In this document: piece after piece, positions 7,456 through 15,893 of the stretch
How the letters are laid out: every line of letters begins with the position of its first letter
How positions within the stretch are numbered: position 1 is the first letter of the stretch
NCBI GenBank assembly: GCA_944321525.1
Contig: CALULQ010000002.1
Location: 1-64,000, forward strand
Direction of reading: 5' to 3'
From: an uncultured Paraprevotella sp.
GTDB taxonomy: Bacteria; Bacteroidota; Bacteroidia; Bacteroidales; Bacteroidaceae
Length of the DNA stretch: 64,000 nucleotides
The notes under the pieces: model-generated
The model's database searches: none
Told to the model about the DNA's origin: nothing
The model's input: only the letters and a program-made list of their open reading frames with translations
Program-made: the position numbers and the translations under genes

Positions 7456-10400
7456 TTATTCCGTCACGGCCACCTTCTTGCCGCGCACGATGTAGAGGCC
7501 GGGCCGCAGGTGCGAGGCCCAATCCTCGCCCGAGGCAAACGTGCCCACGAAGCGGCCGTCCACGGTGTAGACCGTCACGGGGGCTTCGCCGTCAGCGGAC
7601 AGCACGCCTTGTATGCCGTCCGGCTTGCCGTCGTAGACGATGTTGAAGTCGCCCCAGCGGCTGTCGCCCTCGAACACCTCATGGCACGTGGCGTCCACCC
7701 GGAGCGTCACCAGCGCGGGGTCGTCCAGCCCGGCAAAGGTGTTGCCCTTGCAGGCGGGGGCCGCCGTGGCATCCTTCCAGGCCGTGAAGTCGATGGAATC
7801 CAAAGCCACGCAGTCGGCAAACGTGTTGTTGTCCGCCACGAAGCAGGCCGGCAGCGTCACCTCTTCCAGCGCCGCGCAACCCTCGAAAGCGCTCACCGTG
7901 CTGCCCAAGGCCGTGCAGCCGCTCAGGTCGGCCTTCGTGATGGCCGTACCGCTGAAGGCGTAGTCGATGTCCGTGGCGCCCGTCAACAGGCTCAGGTCGA
8001 TGTCCGTCAGCGCCGTGCAGCCCTCGAAGGCTTTGGTCAGCTTCGTTAGCTTGGCAGCCTCTTCCGCCGCCGGGAGGATAACCTCCTTCAAGGCCGTGCA
8101 GTTGTTGAAGATGCCGTATTCCTTGATGCCCATGCGATAGAGTTCCGTGCCTTCGGCGATGGTGGCCGCGCTCATGTCGAGCCGTTCGAGCGTGGTGTTC
8201 GCCGTGGCGAAGAGGCCGCCATTGTTGCCCAGGGCCAGCGAAAGCAGGTTGAGCGCGTCGCCATCCCATTCGCCCGTGAGCGTCAGGGTCACGGCGCGCT
8301 TCAGGCTGCCAAGGGAGGACGCCTCGGAGGCGTCGACCGTGAAGTCGGTCACCTTGTCCGGTTCCGTGTTCAGGAGCGTCAGTTCGCTCCAGTCCTCGTC
8401 GGCCGAGAACAGCCGCCAGGCGTCATACTTCAGGGAGAGCGTCACCGCCGACAGGTCGTCGATGCCCATGAAGAACCTTTTCCCCAATGCCGGGACTTCG
8501 GTCCCCTCGAACGCCGTCCAGTCGACAGAGGTCAACGCCGTGCAATAGGCGAAAGTGTTGTCGCCCATGGGGAACCGTGCCGGGAGCACCACAGAAGCCA
8601 GCGCCTCGCAGTCGCGGAAGGCATCGTCCACGTTCTCCAGAGCGCCCATGGCCGACAAGTCGGCCGACGGCAAAGCCACACAGCCTTGGAAAGCCTTCTC
8701 CAGCGAAACGAGGCCTGAACAACCGCTCAGGTCGATGGCACGCAGCGACGAGCAGTTCTGGAAGGCCAGGGCGAAACTGGCGAACTTGGCCGCCTCGCCG
8801 GCAGCCGGCATCACCACTTCGGCCAATGCCTTGAAGTTGCGGAAGATGCCGTATTGCGTCAGCCCGTTGCGGCAGAGCGACGTGCCCTCGGCAATCGTGG
8901 CCGCGCTCATGTCGACCTTTTGCAGCACGTTGTTCTCGCTCATGCCAAAAGCGGGATTGTCGATCATGGCCATGCAAAGCAGGTTGAAGGCATCGCTGTC
9001 CCACTCGCCCGTCAGATGGACGACGGTGGCGTCCTTCAACGAAGAGGGGATGTCCGAAGCGTCCACCGTGTATTCCGTGGAAGGCGCGGGCGTCTGGTCC
9101 TCCAGCTGCAGCTGGCTCCAGCCTTCGTCGGCGGCGAAAATAACATATTGCTCGTGGTTCAGCTTGAGCGTCACGCCCGAAAGCTCAACGCCCTCGAACA
9201 TGCTGGCATAGAACACGGGAACTTCCGTGGCCGCGCAGGACGTCCAGTCGACGGACTGCAACGACGTGCAGCCGGCAAACACCTTCTCCGTGGGCACGAA
9301 GCACGCGGGAAGGACTGCCTCCGACAACGCGGCGCAACCCTCGAAGGCCGAAGTCCACGAGCCGGCCGACGTGGCCGCCGTGTTGCCCGAAAGGTCGGCC
9401 TTCACAAGGTTCTCGCAGCCATAGAACGCGTTGTTGAAACTCTTCACGTTCACCAGGCCGCTCAGGTCCACCGTCGTCAGGGCCGTGCAACCGGAAAAAG
9501 CTTTCTCGAAGGAGGTGAACTTGGCCGCCTCTTCGGCCACCGGCATCACCACCTCGGACAAGGCCTTGCAGTTGAAGAAAAGGCCGTTGGAAACCAGACC
9601 GCTGCTGATGAGCCACGACGTGCCCTCAGCTATCCGCGCACCGCTCAGGTCCACCTTCGCCAACGTGTTGTTGGGAGAAGAAATGAAACCGGCCGTGCCC
9701 AAAGCGGTCTTCAACTGGCTGAACTCGGCATTGCCCCACTCGCCCGTCAGATGGATGACGGTGGCATCCTTCAACGAAGAGGGGATGTCCGAAGCGTCCA
9801 CCGTGTATTCCGTGGAAGGCGCGGGCGTCTGGTCCTCCAACTGCAGTTGGCTCCAGCCTTCGTCGGCGGCAAAAAGGACATATTGTTCGTGGTTCAGCTT
9901 GAGCGTCACGCCCGAAAGCTCAACGCCCTCGAACATGCTGGCATAGAACACGGGGACTTCCGTGGCCGCGCAGGACGTCCAGTCGACGGACTGCAACGAC
10001 GTGCAGCCGGCAAACACCTTCTCCGTGGGCACGAAGCACGCGGGAAGGACTGCCTCCGACAACGCGGCGCAACCCTCGAAGGCCGAAGTCCACGAGCCGG
10101 CCGACGTGGCCGCCGTGTTGCCCGAAAGGTCGGCCTTCACAAGGTTCTCGCAGCCATAGAACGCGTTGTTGAAACTCTTCACGTTCACCAGGCCGCTCAG
10201 GTCCACCGTCGTCAGGGCCGTGCAACCGGAAAAAGCTTTCTCGAAGGAGGTGAACTTGGCCGCCTCTTCGGCCACCGGCATCACCACCTCGGACAAGGCC
10301 TTGCAGTTGAAGAAAAGGCCGTTGGAAACCAGACCGCTGCTGATGAGCCACGACGTGCCCTCAGCTATCCGCGCACCGCTCAGGTCCACCTTCGCCAACG

Positions 10401-10620
10401 TGTTGTTGGGAGAAGAAATGAAACCGGCCGTGCCCAAAGCGGTCTTCAACTGGCTGAACTCGGCATTGCCCCACTCGCCCGTCAGCACGATTTCCGTGGC
10501 ACTTTTCAAGGAAGACGGGATGTCGTCCGCCGCCACGGAAACAGGCTCCTGCGCACTGGAAACCAGCGCGCAAGATGCCATTATAACGAAGGAGAAAACT
10601 CCCCTAAACACATTTCCCAT
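7456..10620 (-). CDS. T9SS-exported leucine-rich-repeat (BspA-type) surface protein with tandem duplication
   Basis: 1054 residues. The signal peptide ends about residue 23 (ALVSSAQ). The body is four modules of about 205-245 residues, each opening with a SLKxATxxxLTGEW-like segment and built of LRR units (FxGCTALTxVDLSG, AFEGCAAL) typical of BspA/LRR_5 proteins, which mediate adhesion in known cases. Modules 1 and 2 are almost identical, and modules 3 and 4 are diverged. The C-terminus (about 985-1054: VTVYTVDGRFVG ... GLYIVRGKKVAV) matches a type A T9SS sorting domain, so the protein should be secreted and anchored on the surface. It is the last gene of the minus-strand operon, followed by a clear terminator. 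The ligand is unknown. Confidence 0.85.
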   Translation of the reverse strand: MGNVFRGVFSFVIMASCALVSSAQEPVSVAADDIPSSLKSATEIVLTGEWGNAEFSQLKTALGTAGFISSPNNTLAKVDLSGARIAEGTSWLISSGLVSNGLFFNCKALSEVVMPVAEEAAKFTSFEKAFSGCTALTTVDLSGLVNVKSFNNAFYGCENLVKADLSGNTAATSAGSWTSAFEGCAALSEAVLPACFVPTEKVFAGCTSLQSVDWTSCAATEVPVFYASMFEGVELSGVTLKLNHEQYVLFAADEGWSQLQLEDQTPAPSTEYTVDASDIPSSLKDATVIHLTGEWGNAEFSQLKTALGTAGFISSPNNTLAKVDLSGARIAEGTSWLISSGLVSNGLFFNCKALSEVVMPVAEEAAKFTSFEKAFSGCTALTTVDLSGLVNVKSFNNAFYGCENLVKADLSGNTAATSAGSWTSAFEGCAALSEAVLPACFVPTEKVFAGCTSLQSVDWTSCAATEVPVFYASMFEGVELSGVTLKLNHEQYVIFAADEGWSQLQLEDQTPAPSTEYTVDASDIPSSLKDATVVHLTGEWDSDAFNLLCMAMIDNPAFGMSENNVLQKVDMSAATIAEGTSLCRNGLTQYGIFRNFKALAEVVMPAAGEAAKFASFALAFQNCSSLRAIDLSGCSGLVSLEKAFQGCVALPSADLSAMGALENVDDAFRDCEALASVVLPARFPMGDNTFAYCTALTSVDWTAFEGTEVPALGKRFFMGIDDLSAVTLSLKYDAWRLFSADEDWSELTLLNTEPDKVTDFTVDASEASSLGSLKRAVTLTLTGEWDGDALNLLSLALGNNGGLFATANTTLERLDMSAATIAEGTELYRMGIKEYGIFNNCTALKEVILPAAEEAAKLTKLTKAFEGCTALTDIDLSLLTGATDIDYAFSGTAITKADLSGCTALGSTVSAFEGCAALEEVTLPACFVADNNTFADCVALDSIDFTAWKDATAAPACKGNTFAGLDDPALVTLRVDATCHEVFEGDSRWGDFNIVYDGKPDGIQGVLSADGEAPVTVYTVDGRFVGTFASGEDWASHLRPGLYIVRGKKVAVTE
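9004..10485 (-). repeat. Near-identical 735-bp tandem duplication inside the LRR gene
   Basis: The segment at about 9739-10485 is repeated at about 9004-9738 with a period of exactly 735 bp (245 codons) and only scattered single-base differences, for example near 9143 versus 9878. The duplicate keeps the reading frame. This implies a recent duplication or ongoing gene conversion. Confidence 0.9.
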
Positions 10621-10645
10621 AATCGTTTGTTTTGAAGTCTGAACT

Positions 10646-12145
10646 TTATTCCGCCGCGAACTTGCAGGTCACGGCCGCGCCATCGACCACGAAACGGGCC
10701 ACATAGACGCCTGCGGACAGGGCCGACACGTCCCACGACGAAGCCGACACCGGCAGGATCATCACGGCCTGGCCGTCCATGCCGTAGACCACCGCTGAAG
10801 TCAGGCGGCCGTCGGCCTGAATGGACAGCGCTTGCCCGTCGAAGGCCACCGCAGCAGCGGCCTTACCCTTCACATCGGCCACGGACAACCCTACCTCGTC
10901 CTGCGGACAGTTGATCAGCGTGGGCTTCACCTCGTATGCCACTTGCAGCTGGTCGGAACGGGTCTCGTCGCCCAGCTGTCCGCCGCGGTTGCAGCCCCAG
11001 CCCCAGATGTCGCCGTCCGTGGTGAGCATCATCGTGTAGTTCTGTCCGCTGGACATGCCGGCGAACTGCAAGCTTGACCGCAAAGAAGGATGCACCGGAA
11101 CGGTCGCAAAGGGGATGTCCTTGCTGCCGTTGCCCAGGCCGTTGCCGTCGCCCAGAGCGCCGTCGGTGTTGGAGCCCAGCATCCACACCTGGTCGATGAT
11201 GCCGTCCTTGCCCGTGCCCACGCTCAACGTGTTCTCACAACCTGACACCACGAGGACATTGCCTTCGATGGCCGTCACCTGGCGCGGTTCGGCCACCTTG
11301 CCTTCGGTCACGACCTCCACCGGATTGCCTTCCGAAGTCGTCTCGCCCTGCGTGCCGGAATTGAAGCCCAACAGGTTCTTGCTGTTGTCGGCCCAGGCCC
11401 AAAGCGTGCCGTCCGTCTTCACGGCATACACGCGGTAGTCGATGACCGTCACGCTGGCCCAGTCTGTGGCGTCGCCCAGACGGACGGGGGAAAGCTGCTT
11501 CCCTTCATGGCCGAACACCTCTCCGTTCATGTTGAGGCCCCAGCCCCACAAGGAGCCGTCCGTCTTCACGCCCAGCACCGAAGCGGCGCCGGCAGCCACC
11601 TGCTTCCAATCGGTGTCGGTGCCGACCTGCACGGGCAGAATCTTCGACTGCATGTTGCCGATGCCCAACTGGCCGGCAGTGTTCTCGCCCCAGGCCCAAA
11701 GCGTGCCGTTCGTCTTGATGGCGAATCCGCAATAGCCCCAGAAGCGACTGCAAGCCACGTCGGCCCAATCGTTGTCCGTGCCGATGCGGGTGAGCACCTT
11801 GTGCGCCAGACCGTCGCCCGTTCCCTGCACGCCGTTTTCACCTGTCCCGGAAGCCCACAACGAACCGTCGTCGGCCAGGGCAAAGCTATATGCCTTCCCG
11901 CTCACGGCCTTCTTCCACGTCCGACTGGCATCCGCCAGCGTCGGGATGGCCGAGCGCTCGCTCACGCCGTTGGCAGCCTGGCCCTTTTCGTTCCAACCCC
12001 ACGACCACAGCGAGCCGTCGCTGCGGATGGCCAGCGTGGTGGCGTCGCCGGCCGTCACATATTTCCAAACATAATCCTCGGCCTGCACCGTCCCGGCGAA
12101 CAAAGCGCACAGGGCGGCAGCCCACATTTTCGTAAACTTTCTCAT
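10646..12145 (-). CDS. T9SS-exported RCC1-repeat beta-propeller protein
   Basis: 499 residues, signal peptide cleaved about residue 22 (TVQAED). Repeats of the form TDGSLWGWG ... NxxGQLGxG recur about every 50 residues from residue 30 to 390 (for example SDGSLWSWGWNEKGQ, TNGTLWAWGENTAGQLG, TDGDIWGWGCNRGGQLG). This is the RCC1/BLIP-II family seven-bladed propeller. Residues about 425-499 (VVYGMDGQAV ... GVYVARF) form a T9SS type A sorting domain. Propellers of this family bind proteins; the partner here is unknown. It is 25 bp upstream of the LRR gene and 37 bp downstream of another exported protein, so all are probably on one transcript. Confidence 0.87.
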   Translation of the reverse strand: MRKFTKMWAAALCALFAGTVQAEDYVWKYVTAGDATTLAIRSDGSLWSWGWNEKGQAANGVSERSAIPTLADASRTWKKAVSGKAYSFALADDGSLWASGTGENGVQGTGDGLAHKVLTRIGTDNDWADVACSRFWGYCGFAIKTNGTLWAWGENTAGQLGIGNMQSKILPVQVGTDTDWKQVAAGAASVLGVKTDGSLWGWGLNMNGEVFGHEGKQLSPVRLGDATDWASVTVIDYRVYAVKTDGTLWAWADNSKNLLGFNSGTQGETTSEGNPVEVVTEGKVAEPRQVTAIEGNVLVVSGCENTLSVGTGKDGIIDQVWMLGSNTDGALGDGNGLGNGSKDIPFATVPVHPSLRSSLQFAGMSSGQNYTMMLTTDGDIWGWGCNRGGQLGDETRSDQLQVAYEVKPTLINCPQDEVGLSVADVKGKAAAAVAFDGQALSIQADGRLTSAVVYGMDGQAVMILPVSASSWDVSALSAGVYVARFVVDGAAVTCKFAAE

Positions 12146-12182
12146 CTTCTTTTCTCCTTTTTTATAGATTCAACATTTATCT

Positions 12183-13583
12183 TCATTCATTGCACAACAG
12201 TTTGGCCGCCCCGGACACCTTGCCGCCCTTCATGAAGCGCACCAGATAAACGCCCTTGGCCAAACGTGCCTGCACTTCGGCCTGTCCGCCGTCCAGTGAC
12301 GTCTCCACGACGCGCTCGCCGCCCACGTTGTAGACCACGGCACGCTCCGCGCCCTCGGAACTGAGCGACAGCACGCCGCCCTCATAAGCGGCACGCCCGG
12401 GCTTCAGGGCTTGCACGCTGCCCACGCCGCTGCCCTCGGGAGTATGGGTGTCCAGCACAGGACAAATCATGAACGACTCGCCCAACTGGGCACCGAAATA
12501 GTTGATGGGCTGGAGGTAATCGTCGAAGCCCTCGCGGCGGCAGAAGGAATTATGCGCCAAAAGGTTGCCGGCCGTGGCCTCGTCCATCTGCACCGGCTTG
12601 ATGTCGATGAGCAAACGGGCGTTCTGCTTGGAAGGGTCGTGGCCAAAGCCTTCGATGGTCACGAAGAAGAAGGGCTTGTCGGCAATCTTCAGCGGCGTCG
12701 TCAGGTTGAACTCCGCCACGGCCACATTCTTCAGCCTGGTATCCGTCGTGGGCTTGATCTCGTCCATGGGCAATATGACGGCTTCCAGCGGAAGTCCCAT
12801 CAGCTGGATGCTCGACTCGCCCGTCAGAGGATACCATATCTGCATGATCAGCGTGTCGCCCGGCTCGTGCATCGGCACCTCCGGCAAGTAGGCCCGCACG
12901 CCCGTGATGGAAGCGTCGGGATGGGCTATCATGAACAGGTTGCCATAGCCCACCAGGTCCAAGGCATTGGTGCCACCCAGCCAGCCGCTTCCTTCCATAC
13001 CGAAAGGACGCTGGGCCACGACGGCCGTGGTGGCCGGGTCGTTGATGTCCGTGCCCAGGTTCAACATGTTGGACGTACAGATCTCGCCCTTTCCGCCCAC
13101 CTTGATTTTGCCGGGCGCGGTGTATTCATAAGACTTCCCGGCCCCGTCCTTCACCGTCATCGTGGGGAAAGGATAGACGCCCGGCGTGTTGTACACCGCG
13201 TCGGCATCCTGCGTTTCCAGTTCCGTGGCATCGGCACCGGGGATGAACCAATGGTAATCCGTGGCAGCCACCGTGGAATAATCAATATAGGTCACCGTTT
13301 CGCCCATCGGCGCCCACATGTAGGCGTCGGCATTGGTCACCGTATTAAAGGACAAGAAGTTGCAGCAGGCGTTGTCATCCTGGCTGATCATTCCCAAGTT
13401 GCGCAAGCCCACGGGGTAGACATACTCGGCGCCGTCGGCCTGTGCCGCTGCCGCGCCACGCATGGCGGCCGGCGAGGTTTTCAGGTCCGACACGACCGCG
13501 CGGGTTTCATATTCCGTCTGTGCATGGGCCGGAATGGCGGCCATGCCGGCCAAGGCCCACAAAAGAAAAGTTTGTTTCTTCAT
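12183..13583 (-). CDS. T9SS-exported protein of unknown function
   Basis: 466 residues with a signal peptide (AIPAHAQ, cleavage about residue 21). There is a PKD-like segment at about residues 75-160 (VYNTPGVYPFPTMTVKD) and a beta-rich middle domain. The C-terminal T9SS sorting domain is at about 395-466 (AVVYNVGGERVVE ... GVYLVRFMKGGK). It shares its layout, but not obvious sequence identity, with the 619-residue exported protein encoded at 48809-50668, which suggests matching roles in the two loci. Alanine/glycine-rich residues 37-52 may be a linker. No catalytic motif was recognised. Confidence 0.7.
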   Translation of the reverse strand: MKKQTFLLWALAGMAAIPAHAQTEYETRAVVSDLKTSPAAMRGAAAAQADGAEYVYPVGLRNLGMISQDDNACCNFLSFNTVTNADAYMWAPMGETVTYIDYSTVAATDYHWFIPGADATELETQDADAVYNTPGVYPFPTMTVKDGAGKSYEYTAPGKIKVGGKGEICTSNMLNLGTDINDPATTAVVAQRPFGMEGSGWLGGTNALDLVGYGNLFMIAHPDASITGVRAYLPEVPMHEPGDTLIMQIWYPLTGESSIQLMGLPLEAVILPMDEIKPTTDTRLKNVAVAEFNLTTPLKIADKPFFFVTIEGFGHDPSKQNARLLIDIKPVQMDEATAGNLLAHNSFCRREGFDDYLQPINYFGAQLGESFMICPVLDTHTPEGSGVGSVQALKPGRAAYEGGVLSLSSEGAERAVVYNVGGERVVETSLDGGQAEVQARLAKGVYLVRFMKGGKVSGAAKLLCNE

Positions 13584-13616
13584 TTTTTCTCTGTTATGTT
13601 ATGCTAAGTTAAACTT

Positions 13617-14975
13617 TTATTGTACGATTAAGGTCGGTATCACCATGGCCGGCTGCGGGAGCGGCTGCGGCTCAAGAATCAGCCACCGCTTTGGCTCGGA
13701 CGAGGAAACGACATAGAACTTCCCCTTGCGGGCCACCACCGTCACTCCGCGGGAGTCGAAGAGCACGCCTTTGATGTTCTTGAGGAAAAGGTTGCGGTTG
13801 AGCGTGTTGGCCGGCGCTCCGTTGCGGATGCCCTCCACGAAGACCACCTCGTCGGCATCCACCTGTTCGGTGCGCTTCACCGTGAAGTTGCCCCATTCCG
13901 GCAGTCCGTAAGTGTTATCCACCACGAAACTCATGGAGTTGAGCACGGCCTTGCCCTGCGCATGTCCCAGTTCCGTCACCTGCTCTTGGGTGTCTACCTT
14001 ATATTTCAGCGTGTCTACCACGGCGTCGGCATTGAAGAAGAACTCCGTGCGCTGCCATCCTGGGAAAGCATTGGCAAACTCCACCAGCTGCAACGTGATG
14101 GCCGCGCTCGCCCCGTTCATCTTATAATAAGGAGAGGCCAAAAGGAGCTCCACGGTTTCGCCCAAATCGAAGGGACTGTTGGAAGCCTCGGCCACCCGCA
14201 CGTTCCCGTCCGGCGTGACGAAAGTCTTCAGCGAATTGTCCCACTTCATCTCCGTCACCGACGCGCCGGACACGGCCACCGGTGCCGTGAAGCGGAAGCC
14301 GTCGGCCGTGAACTCCACCGGGACGTTCCGGCTCTGCCCGTCGGCCGTCGTCACGTCCAGGCTACGCTTGTCGTCCCCCAAGAAAAGCGTCGCCGCATCC
14401 TGTCCGCCGGCCTGGAGCGTGTGGAAGAAAGCGATGTCGCGCCCGCCGTCCACATCCATCTGCGCCTCGAGCCGCACGTGGTGTATCTCGCCCAGTGGCG
14501 CGCGGGAGAGCTTGAAGGCGTTGCCCGACTTGCGGCCGCGCACGTAAATGGTGTCTTCCGTCACTTGGGCCACGATGAACTCGAACTCGCCGCCCTTGCC
14601 CGTCCCGTAGGGCTGCTCCGACGGGTCGGCCAGCTCGTGCAGGATGGAATAGGTGTCGAACGAAAGCACGGGGCCTTCGGCATTGACCAGCTTGTAGGTG
14701 GACTCGGAGGTCTCGCCCTCGGCGTTCTCCATCGAGACGCGCCCGTCGTGGAAGCGCATCACGTAGTTCACCATCGCGCTGTTGGAAGGCGTGTAGTCGA
14801 AACGCCAGCCATGCTCGGCATCCTGCAGCATGGCGTCGCACTCGGCCAGCGCCGCCTCGATGCGCTGCGTGGCGCTGCGGTCGAACACGTCGTCCACTTC
14901 GTTGTCGCATCCCACGCACATCCCCGCCGCCAACACGGCCGGCAGGGCCATTTTCCATATTTTTGTATACATCAT
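13617..14975 (-). CDS. DUF4302-family lipoprotein
   Basis: 452 residues. A lipoprotein signal ends in CVGC, followed by an acidic DNEVDDVFD stretch. The segment ATQRIEAALAECDAMLQDAEHGWRFDY... and the following beta-rich body match my memory of DUF4302, a Bacteroidales family commonly found next to SusC/SusD and zinc metallopeptidase genes. It is expected on the outer membrane facing the surface, and may be an accessory ligand-binding lipoprotein. It lies 15 bp after the metallopeptidase gene. Function is unknown. Confidence 0.75.
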   Translation of the reverse strand: MMYTKIWKMALPAVLAAGMCVGCDNEVDDVFDRSATQRIEAALAECDAMLQDAEHGWRFDYTPSNSAMVNYVMRFHDGRVSMENAEGETSESTYKLVNAEGPVLSFDTYSILHELADPSEQPYGTGKGGEFEFIVAQVTEDTIYVRGRKSGNAFKLSRAPLGEIHHVRLEAQMDVDGGRDIAFFHTLQAGGQDAATLFLGDDKRSLDVTTADGQSRNVPVEFTADGFRFTAPVAVSGASVTEMKWDNSLKTFVTPDGNVRVAEASNSPFDLGETVELLLASPYYKMNGASAAITLQLVEFANAFPGWQRTEFFFNADAVVDTLKYKVDTQEQVTELGHAQGKAVLNSMSFVVDNTYGLPEWGNFTVKRTEQVDADEVVFVEGIRNGAPANTLNRNLFLKNIKGVLFDSRGVTVVARKGKFYVVSSSEPKRWLILEPQPLPQPAMVIPTLIVQ

Positions 14976-14990
14976 TTCCTCCTTTTACGT

Positions 14991-15851
14991 TTAGTTTTGC
15001 GCGGCGGCCTCTATGGCAGCCACCACCTTGGCTTGGAACGTCGCCATGTCCACGCCCCAATTGTTCTTCATGTAGGCCACCACGATGGCTTCCTTGGCCC
15101 TCAGGTCGGCCACGGCCTCGACGTTGCCCGCCCCTTCTATCAGGGCGTTCCATTCCTCGGCCGTATGGGTCAGCATCTGCGACACCATCTCGGCGAAGTC
15201 CTCGTTGGCATTGGACGAGGCATAGGCCGTGATGAAGCCTTTGGAGCGGGCCGTCTGGTCATTCATCTGCATCCATGAGGAGGAATAGGCCGGAGTGATG
15301 TTCTCAAACTCCGGGTCGTACTCCACCGTCTGGTGCAGGATATGGGCGAACTCGTGGTGCATCACGTGGGCATAGGACATGATCTGGTCCAGCTGGAAGT
15401 TGAAGTCGTTCACCGAATAAAGCACAATCTGGCGTCCGCCCTCGGCCGTGCCCTCGGTGGTACTGCCGTCGTCGTTGTAACTGGCGCTTCCCGTCAACAG
15501 GAGCACCTTGGGAACGTAGGCGCGAAGCGTCTGCGCCCCCACTTCAGAAGCGTAGGTGTCCACCCACACGGTCTTGATCATCTGCAGGAAAGGCTCCACC
15601 TGTTCCTCGCGGGGCGGCACGAGGTTGCGCCGCATGTCGTCGGACGACATGTCGCCTTGGTTCCAGCGGTACACCACGTCGATGTTGTAAGGCACGGTGT
15701 AGTTGTCATAGATGTATTTGTCGGTCTGGCTCAGCGCGTCGTAGTCGAAGGCCGGCACGCGGATGTCCGACGCGCCCAGGTCCTCCTTGTCGCAGGCCGC
15801 CAGCAGGGGCAGGCAGAGCGCGGCCATCAGGAATATCTTTTTCATGTTCAT
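14991..15851 (-). CDS. SusCD-associated putative zinc metallopeptidase lipoprotein (Mx1-like)
   Basis: About 286 residues from the MNMKK start. Eleven further codons upstream are open but precede the lipoprotein signal, so I prefer 15851. The lipobox is LLAAC. The zinc-binding HExxH motif is seen as HHEFAHILHQ, preceded by a conserved GTAEGG segment and YVPKVLLLTGSA. This matches the putative zinc-binding metallopeptidase family (PF15890) found next to SusD genes. It probably acts at the cell surface, trimming a peptide or protein ligand for the adjacent SusCD pair; that role is inferred. A paralogue occupies the same position in the second locus (63434 onward). Confidence 0.85.
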   Translation of the reverse strand: MNMKKIFLMAALCLPLLAACDKEDLGASDIRVPAFDYDALSQTDKYIYDNYTVPYNIDVVYRWNQGDMSSDDMRRNLVPPREEQVEPFLQMIKTVWVDTYASEVGAQTLRAYVPKVLLLTGSASYNDDGSTTEGTAEGGRQIVLYSVNDFNFQLDQIMSYAHVMHHEFAHILHQTVEYDPEFENITPAYSSSWMQMNDQTARSKGFITAYASSNANEDFAEMVSQMLTHTAEEWNALIEGAGNVEAVADLRAKEAIVVAYMKNNWGVDMATFQAKVVAAIEAAAQN

Positions 15852-15893
15852 TCTTCTGTTCTTTTTTTTAAATGGACAAAACACGGCCGCGCG

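Noticed and set aside
8854..10635. Long plus-strand open frame opposite the LRR gene
   Set aside because: It mirrors the tandem repeats of the minus-strand gene, has no start context and reads as His/Arg/Gly-rich antisense. The same applies to the long frames opposite SusC, SusD, GH36 and the giant exported protein.
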